Assembly (NCBI GenBank): GCA_002315475.1
Contig: DCGI01000027.1
Location: 1 to 9,070 of the forward strand
Direction: 5' to 3'
Source: Christensenella sp. UBA1782
GTDB lineage: Bacteria; Bacillota; Clostridia; Christensenellales; DTU072
DNA length: 9,070 nucleotides
Shown: piece by piece, positions 1 to 9,000 of the stretch
Layout of the letters: each line of letters begins with the position of its first letter
Position numbering within the stretch: position 1 is the stretch's first letter
The notes under the pieces: model-generated
The model's input: only the letters and a program-made list of their open reading frames with translations
The model's database searches: none
What the model was told of the DNA's origin: nothing
Position numbers and translations under genes: made by a program

Positions 1-3000
1 GGTAAGTATATCCGTATGGATACCGACGCACCGAACGTTTCGGTGTCCCTGAACGGCGGCGGAAGCTCTTGGGTAAACTATGCTCCGACCTTTACCGTTA
101 CGGCAAACGACTCCTCTTCGACCTCGGGTTGTTCGGGTACGCGTGCGGTCTATATATATAATACTTCTTCGACTTTGAACAGCTCTCCTATCGCCACCTT
201 GACGACAAGCACCTGTACCAACGGCGGTATTTCCGGTAACACCACGTGGACGTGGAAGCTCGACAGAGATTCCGTACAGATCGCAAACGGCGGAACGGCG
301 GAGCCGAGGCTCTATTTCGTCGCCGTCGATAACGCCGGTAACCGTTCCGACTCCTATAACGGGTACAGCGCGGTAGAGGGTAATAACCGGTCGTGGAACG
401 GGAGTAGTTATAGTTTAGGCGGTGTATCGACAACCTATTGGACGGGTTCGAGTGCCAATCAAACGGTATACTGCGATACCTATCAGCCCTACATGAGCTT
501 TACGATAACCACGACGTATACCAACAACAGTACGTCCAGTGCTTCCTTTAACAGCGGTACTTCGTGGCAAGTCTACACTTGTAAATATGATAAGGGTATA
601 AAGAAAATCAATATATCTTTCAATACGGCGTTCGGTTCGAGCGGCGGCTCGGTACGTTTGGAAGGCAGTGGCTCGGGAACGTATAGCTACGTGGATTATA
701 GGCAGGGTAAGTATTCTTATTCCGGTAAATCCACGTGGGCTTCTACGGGTACGGGAACGGCAACCAAGACGGTCAGTATTGACGTGACGGCACAAGGTAC
801 GGGCACGTATTCCTTTACTTATACGGGGAATAACGGTAATAAGTCCTACGGACGGGTTATTACGCAAATCGACAACACCGCACCCGATCTGACCTTAAAA
901 GGATTCTTGCCGTATACCGAAGCCCAACAGCTGGGTAGTAACTCTACGACCAATACCAATATAATTAACGGTTTGAACAGCAACATGAAGGCTACCACCT
1001 TCTTCGACGGAAAGTGGACGAGCAAGTCGTGGTATGCGCTTTTCCAAGTCGGCGACAGTCACTCGGGTATAACCTATATCGAAAACGGTAATACCAGTCG
1101 CAGTAACAATTCTCGTTCCTACGGTTTGAACGGCGGTTCTACGCAAAACAGCGTTTACGTGAACTCCACCACGAAGTTAGGTCAGTCGAGTGCAGCGGCT
1201 TCTTATACGGTGGGCGGAAAGACCTATACCAAGACCATCAGCATGGATATCCGCAGAATCGGCGGGAACTATTATTTGCAGGTGCCGATTTACGATATTA
1301 GCGGAATTACCTCGGGCGGAACGACGCTGAAAGACGCCCTTGTTTACGGTTCGCCGCAGATAGTGTATTACGTGACTATCGGCGACTTCGTCGGTAACAC
1401 CACGACCAAAACGGTCGCCGTCAATTACGATCCGAACGACGTCGAGCAAGTCGCTTTGACCATGTTCGAAACGGAAGATACCATTGAAAACAAAAACGGC
1501 ACGATGTATATCGGTTCGCAAGCGATGCCGACGACTTCGGCGGCAATCACCACGAAACTCGCCGGTATGTCTTCGGTCAGTACGTATACCGCAGGAAACT
1601 GGAGTAAGAAAAAGGTTGTCGTTCGTTTTGCGTACAAGCCTTCCGTCAGCTCGCCGATTGTCGGTTTGACCAATTCAAGCGGAACGAGTATCGTCGGACA
1701 AAGTTGTACGGCGTACACCGTCATCAACAATTATGAAACGTGGTACGTTTTCGATGCAAACTGCAGAAAACTGGAAAATCTGCAAATCACCAAGAAAAAC
1801 CAAGCCTTCGACTATAACGGCAACGGAACGGCGAAGATAACCACGAAGATCAATAATAACAGTATCAACATTTGGCAGGATAACGTAGGGCCGAATATTA
1901 CGGGATACTTCTTCTCGACCAGTCCGAATCTACCTTCCATACCCGCCAACGGAGACGGGAACATCCTGTTGTACTTCGACGTAAGCTACGTCAATAACGC
2001 TTATAAGACGACCTACAACGCGGCAAAGAGTTCTCGTTCCGATTCTTCGCAATGGTCGAGCGTAGGTTCGGGCAGCACCAAAGCTTATTATATATGGACG
2101 GGACAAAACGTCTATATGTATTTCGTGCTGAACGATAAAACCACGAGCATGTCGGGGAGCGGCGTGAAGTCGGTTTCTTCGTCGAACGACTCCTATAATA
2201 ACGTAGGGGCGTATACCACGACGGTCGCCACCGAAAAACTGTATTACAGTAACCAAAGTTATCAGTACGACTCTACCAAGAGCTATTCCATAACCGCCTA
2301 CGACAATGCGGGCAACGCCTCGAAGACCATTCAAATCGGCGGCAAGAGCACGACGGGCACCATTCTGTTGACACTGCCTTATGTCGATACGACGGGACCG
2401 TTCGTCAAACTCGTCGATTGCGTGTATTCCACCGAGAACGAAAACAAAGTTATCGTACAAAAGAGTTATACGCACGCCACCACCAAACAAGACGACAGTG
2501 CTAAGGTCGGAGCCGGTCAAACGGCTTCGTACGTCAAGAACTTTAACGGTGACCAAGGCGAATACTTCGGCGGTAGCGACGTTTCCATTGATTTGAACGC
2601 CTTTAGCGGAAAGTCCGGTTATCGTATCTTTATGCGACGGAGAGAAAACAACGCCGCCTTTACCGACTTAACCTCCTTTAACGTCGGTAGCGCTCAAATG
2701 AGCGGCGGTGTCGTGACGGGATACACCCCTCTGAGTTTGCCTGCAAACTATAATTTCGCGGCAAACGGTTGGGGACAATATATTGAAGGAAACTTCGTAC
2801 AAAACGGTAATCCCGTCGCTACGAAAGGGGCGAACCCCGTCGACGGAACGTACAACTATAACGGTACGCAAACGGTTTCCATCAATGCCGATACCGTTTC
2901 GGGATACTTTGATTTCTTAATCGTAACGGGCGTCAATACCTATTACCTCATCGAAGCGGGCAAGTTTATGCTCGACCGAGGCAGTCCCGTTTACTATAAG

Positions 3001-6000
3001 GATATGACTATTTTCGCCAAGAACAAGCAAGACTTAGGCGACAGCGTATCGTATTCGACGTTGAGTGCCGATATGATTTGGTCGACGACGGTAGACGAAG
3101 GGTATACCAACGGTAACGTAGACGTATATCTGTGCGTCGACGACAGTTTGTCGGGGGTAGCGGGCGTGTATTCCGATCCCGGTTTTGCCACCGCCATGAA
3201 TGTCGTTACCGTAACCGGCATGAAGTTGTTTGTGATTTCGGGTAAGACGGTTAAGTATCGCTTAACGGGTACCCCGACCAATTATGTCGCAAGCGACCAT
3301 AACGGAAAATTCCGTATCACCTTTAACTACGTCGGCAATGCGACCAAGATTATCGTCGATACCGATATCGAGTATTCTTCGAATGCAACCCTTTCGTACA
3401 CGACGGATAATTCGGTGACGTATTATCGCTACAAAGCTACCGAATCGACGAGCTTGTCCTTGTATGCGCAAGACAACGTAGGAAATAAACTATTACTCGG
3501 AAAGAGCGACTTGAACATCAAAGTCAAGATTGACTTTACCGCGCTTTCTTCCGAAAAGTTCAAAGTCAACACGACGACGATTGAGTACGACGATAACGGA
3601 CAACCGAAAGTGGTGGAGTATCAAAGCAATAACGATGCGGTCTACTCCAATCAAGCGGTTACGGTGACCGTCACTTCGTTGTTCGGCGATAGCGGATTCG
3701 GTTATTTGACGCTGCAAGAACAAAGCTATTACGACGAATACAACAACAAGATTTTGACTACGCCCACCGTTACGAACAGATCGGTTTACCTGCCCACGAT
3801 GAGCAATCATAACGGGGTGCTCCGTTTCTCGTGGCAAAACGCTTCGGGTACGACGGTCACGAGCGACGTCTATTCGGCGGCAAGCACCGCCGTCAGCTTC
3901 CCTGCCGACGGTAGTTTGACGCTGTCCGTTTTGAAGGAAACCGTATCGGGCAAGACCTCTTATTATTGGGTGGTGAACGGCAAGAAAGCGGTGGATTCCA
4001 CCGGCAAGGCACTCGCCGCCATAAACGAAACCCGTTATGCGTTCTGGGTGTCGCAACTCAGTAACGGCAGAACGACTTCGGCGGACGTGTACTACAATTC
4101 GGTCTACAAAATCGGTTCTTACACCGTAACTGACAGTGCTTCTCGCACCGTTACTTTGCCGAGCATCGTAAACAACGGCGGCTATTTAAGAATATCCTAT
4201 AAGAACACTTCGGGCAGTACGGTTACTTACGACGTGTACGAAAAGTCCACCACGAGCGATGCCTACTATCGCATGGATGCCATTACCGATAACGCCAAGA
4301 TTGCCATTAAGAATAATTGTTGGTATATCAACGATAAAAAGTTATTCTATCTGTCGGGTAGTAATTATTTGGCACTGCCGCAACCCAATTCTACGACGTA
4401 CGGATACTTTATCAATCATACCGATACGGCGATTCGTTTCTACATCGGAGAAGACGGGTTGACTTATACCGTAAACGGTCTGAATCTGCCCGATATGAGA
4501 CGTTCTTCGACGGGCAAAATTTTGATGGATTATCGCAGCAATGATAACAAGATGGTCAGCGACGTGCTTTTGTGCAACGCTACCGGTACGTTGACGGACT
4601 TCCCCGCCTACGGCAATTTGAACTTGTCGACGAGTTTGTCGGGTGGCAAGTATTCCTTGCTTGTGAACGGTGTCGTGGCGTACTGCGTGACCGAAGCGGG
4701 TGCTACGCCGAAACAAATCTTCCTCTCCACAAAGGATTACGCTTTGTTGACGAGCGGACAACAAAACGTAAAAGTACAATTCGCTACCGACGACGTAAAT
4801 TACAAAGTTACGTTGACGATGAAGTTCAACGACACCGAAAACGGTAAGAAGGTCAACCATAAATACGTGTACACCGCACAGAGTTATAACGGCGTCGCCT
4901 ACGATAACAATGCGCAGATAAACGGCGAAAGACAATATCCGGAAAACCATTCGGCGGCGGAAGTATATAATATCTTTATGGATACCGAAGCACCGACCAT
5001 TACGTTAAGCAGTACCGACTTGACAAACTGGACGAAATCGGAAAAACTTTTGAACTGTACCGTTAAAGACAGTTTGAGCGGTTTGAACATTCTTTCGGAC
5101 GCCTATTTGAAAGACGTAGCGTTGGAATACACGATAAAGAACCAAAAGTATACCTATTTGATGGTGGATATCGGGAATAACAACGGTACTTTCTATCCGG
5201 TAAACTTGCAGTACAACAGTGTCAGTGCCATTGCCAAGAACAACACGTTCAGCAATTATCAGTATTTGACGGACAAGATTCAGTATACGGTTATTGCCGT
5301 CGATAAAGCGGGCAACCGAGCGGAATACGATTTCACGCCGAATATCGATACCACGTCCGCCGAGATGTCGAATATTCAACTGTATCAAATCAATTCCGAC
5401 CAAACCACCGCAGGAAGCTATACCGTTGACACATGGTCGAGCAAGGCGGTTAAACTGGTCGCCGACGTAACATACGGCGAAAGCGGGTATTACGTACAGA
5501 CGGGTACCATTACCACCAAAGACAGTAAGAGATGCGTCTTAAAATGGGATACGCTGGATAAAGGTGTAGATTATCTCGCCACGAACGTATCGAAGAATAA
5601 AGATTCTATCGAAATCAAATTTGCCAACACGTCGGTTACGGCGTTCTATCAAAACTATGCGGTACGCGTTATCAGTGTTGCCGAATATAACGATTGGGAA
5701 AAAGCCTCGAGCAAAGACGAGTTTAACGCACAGTCGTTATCGTACACGCGTAACATTATTAAGAGCGTTACGGGCGGAACGGTAAGCGTCAAGATTAACG
5801 GTAGCGACGTCAACAAAGAGGTCGGCGTACTTTCCGTCGAGAAAGCCACCGATACGAAGTCGTATAACCTGAACGGAACGCAATACGTCGGATACATTAA
5901 AGTAGATAAAGTGGTGCCGACTATCGATAACTTGAAGGTCTACGCAAACCAAGAAACCAAAGATACCGAATACGGTAGTATGCCGACGGGAACCACAACG

Positions 6001-9000
6001 TGGAAATGCGCCAAGACCGTTTCGGAATGGGTAAACAATACCGTCCGTATTACCTTCCAAATCAACGTCAACAAGACGTGGTCGAACGATATGTACTACG
6101 CCAGCGGTAACTATATCTACTTTACCGATGCGAAACCCGATGCGGGCAAAGAGACCGTTGCGATAGACGACTATAAGAAGTGGTACAGAATCAACCCTGC
6201 CACCGACAAGATAGAGGAGTACAAGAACGGGAATTGGGAAACCATCACAGGAAGCAAAGACTCGATCGAAAAGAAAGCGGTCTTATCCAACAATACGACA
6301 GGTTTGGATTGCTATACCACGTTGACGGTGAAACTGACCGATTCTCAAAACGGAACGCGGTATCAATTCTACGTGGAATCGGGTGCCGGCTTAAAGAGTA
6401 CGGTGTACACCGTTTCCGACATTCAGTCGGACGTCAACGTACCCGATATCAGTATCAACATGAAGGAAACCTACGAGCGGTTCTCCAAAGTGGACGGCAA
6501 GTACGATAATGACGCCATCGCCACCGCATATAACGGAACCGATGCGACCACCTATAACGCTAAGTCCACCTATACCGTCAAGAACAGTATCATCGTGAAA
6601 ATGTCCGTCGGTAATATCGGATACAGCGGTGCTTCCGTTAAGATGCAGTACAAAGGAAACAGCTACGTTGAGTTGGAAAATATTTCTTATGCGCAGTTTA
6701 CCGAAAACAAAGACGAGTTGACGGGTAAAATGACCGTTTATTATATCGTCGACCAAAACGGTGAATACGAAGTAGCTTTCCAAGTGGAAGAAAACGCCGT
6801 CACGAACGATAAGACTGCCGCCGAAAAGGTGTTTGCCGATACCCATAAACATAAAGAGGTATCTTCGAATATTAAGATGGATAACTCGGTACCGATTTTG
6901 ACGGTAAAGAGCTTCACTTATACGAAGGCAAAAGACTGGGATTATACCACTTCCGACGATCGGTATTATACCGCTATGGCGATAAACTTTGCCATCGGGT
7001 ATGTGGAATACAGTACCGAATCGAAAAAGTGGATTTATCATAATCAACAGTCCTCTTACAGCGATATTCACTTAAAATACAGCAGTGACGACGGCGATAC
7101 GTGGGATACCGAGGACATAGAAACCGGAACGTCGAACATTTACTCGGTTACCCTCCAAGACGGAAAAGCGATTTCCTATTACTTTGCCGTATACAGCGAT
7201 GCCGGTTATTCTTCGGGCAAATACCCGATTGAGTTCTCGCTCGGTAACATACTCCATTCCAATAAGTTTACCGTAACCGAAGACGGCAACCTCTACGAGA
7301 ATATCGACGAAATCTACTATGAAGGGGTAACCTATACCACCGATTTCGACGGCGATAACATTGTGGAAAGTGCCATTACGAAGTTACAAAAAGCATTGAA
7401 CGGCATTATGGGACATAAAATTGACGGAACGACGAGTGCTTCCTCCTTCGAGTATTCGGGCGACATCGAAAACTATCCGTTCGTCTTCAATATCGATACG
7501 CACGTATATACCTATTTGATGAAGTCCAAATTGTTGGTAGGCTTTGACGAACAACATAATGAAGTTTATGACGAAACTTCGGAATTCGTAGAGTATCAAA
7601 CGATGAAGGGCGATTGGTCGAATGCAAGCGGCGGTGTGTTTGCGGCGGTACCCGTTACCGAAAAACACTACCATGGCGACTTGATGCAGTTTACTTACAC
7701 GACCAATACGGCGGACGGCTACTATCAAATCAGAACGGAATTGAATAATAAGAACCTCGACTTTTTCGGCGAATCCAATCTGTTCAAAGAAGAGGAAGGT
7801 ACCTATCAATTCAAGTTCTACGGTGGCGTGGACGTCAATATTTATATGTATTTCGGTGCGGAATTGACGGTTGAATACGGAGATAAGCTCTTCTATTTGC
7901 AAGGCAAAGAGAAAGACGCCATTCTTTCGCCGACCGCAGTAACCTCGTATTCTTATAACGAAGGCAAGAAAACGGTAGAACCGATATTGTCCAAAGAATA
8001 CTATATGATGCAGGACGATAACAGTTTCGCACAAGTCAAAGTGACCGAAAAGGCGGGTGCTTATTATATCACGCCGTACATCAGTTTGTATTCGGTAGCC
8101 AACAAAACCATAGACGAAGCACTGGGAACGGGTTATTTCGAATTCGTCGGCGAATACGTTGTTTCGACCGATTTGAAGTATTCCGCCGGAAAAGATTATT
8201 ATCACTATAACGACACAACGGGAAAATACGAGAAGTTTATTCCGTATGTCGGTTCGGCTTTGACGGGTACCGTCTACGAATATGTGGAATACAAGCAAAC
8301 CGAAGACGATAAAGTTAAGACCGGTAAGACCTATTACGTGAGAAACAACAACGGTGATTTCCGTGTGAAAGTCAGAGACGGAGACACGACGGAAAAACAG
8401 TATTATGCAATCCAATACTTCCGTCCCGTATATATCACCGAAAACGAAGTAAAGAAGACCTATTTCTACGTGAACAACGAAGAAGAGTTCTCCTACATGG
8501 ACGACGTTTACTATCAATACAGAGATGACAACTCGGTAACGAGAGAATGGTATTATGACGTAAGCGACGTAACCTTCCGTTTGCAAAGTAATATGACTAT
8601 CGGAAGCGACAAAGTCTTGCATAACGTATACAAGACCGCCATTGACGGAAACGGAAAAGTCCTTACTTTGGCAAAAGGGGAAAGCTACCTCGACGTCAAT
8701 AAGGTGTCGCAACGTAAGTACGGCAGCTTAATCATCTCGGATAACTTCGGATTGTTTGAAACCGTTGCCGGAACCGTTAAGAACTTAGAGATTAAACTCT
8801 ATGAAGGTTCTTGTACGGTGGAGAGCAACAAGGCGATTTCGGTAGGTTTGTTCGCTCAAACCATTCGTGAAACGGCTCGCCTCAGCAATATCGTCGTAAG
8901 CGGAGACATTTTGGTCGACATAAACGCGTCGAGCGGTACTTCTTATATCGGAGCTTTTGCCGCAAAGGTCGTTTCGGAAGACGGTAGCAAAAAGGCAGTA

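Noticed and set aside
16..18. ATG as possible start of the large gene
   Set aside because: The frame is open upstream of it, there is no ribosome binding site before it, and it sits in a linker motif repeated inside the protein.
151..162. TA-rich stretch (tatatatata) as possible promoter or repeat
   Set aside because: It encodes VYIYN in frame within Ig-like unit 1 and has no partner element.
2368..2373. TTGACA hexamers (also at 5020 and 5426) as possible -35 boxes
   Set aside because: No TATAAT-like box lies at 16-18 bases downstream in any case, and all lie within strongly supported coding sequence.
1930..2556. 208-codon open frame on the minus strand
   Set aside because: It is antisense to the well-supported unit 5 and unit 6 coding sequence and has no recognisable domain. 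The same codon-register explanation applies.
6180..6509. 109-codon plus-strand open frame in another phase
   Set aside because: It overlaps frame 1 coding sequence completely, is rich in Arg, Gln and His as out-of-frame translations of this gene are, and has no recognisable domain.
6391..7071. 226-codon open frame on the minus strand
   Set aside because: It is antisense to Ig-like units 11-13, in codon register with them, and shows no family features. It is explained by rarity of TTA, CTA and TCA codons.
7384..8712. 442-codon open frame on the minus strand
   Set aside because: It is exactly in register with the + frame, its translation is a hydrophobic, Val/Ile-rich sequence without recognisable domains, and the + strand shows clear Ig-like, YY and beta-helix repeats over the same bases.
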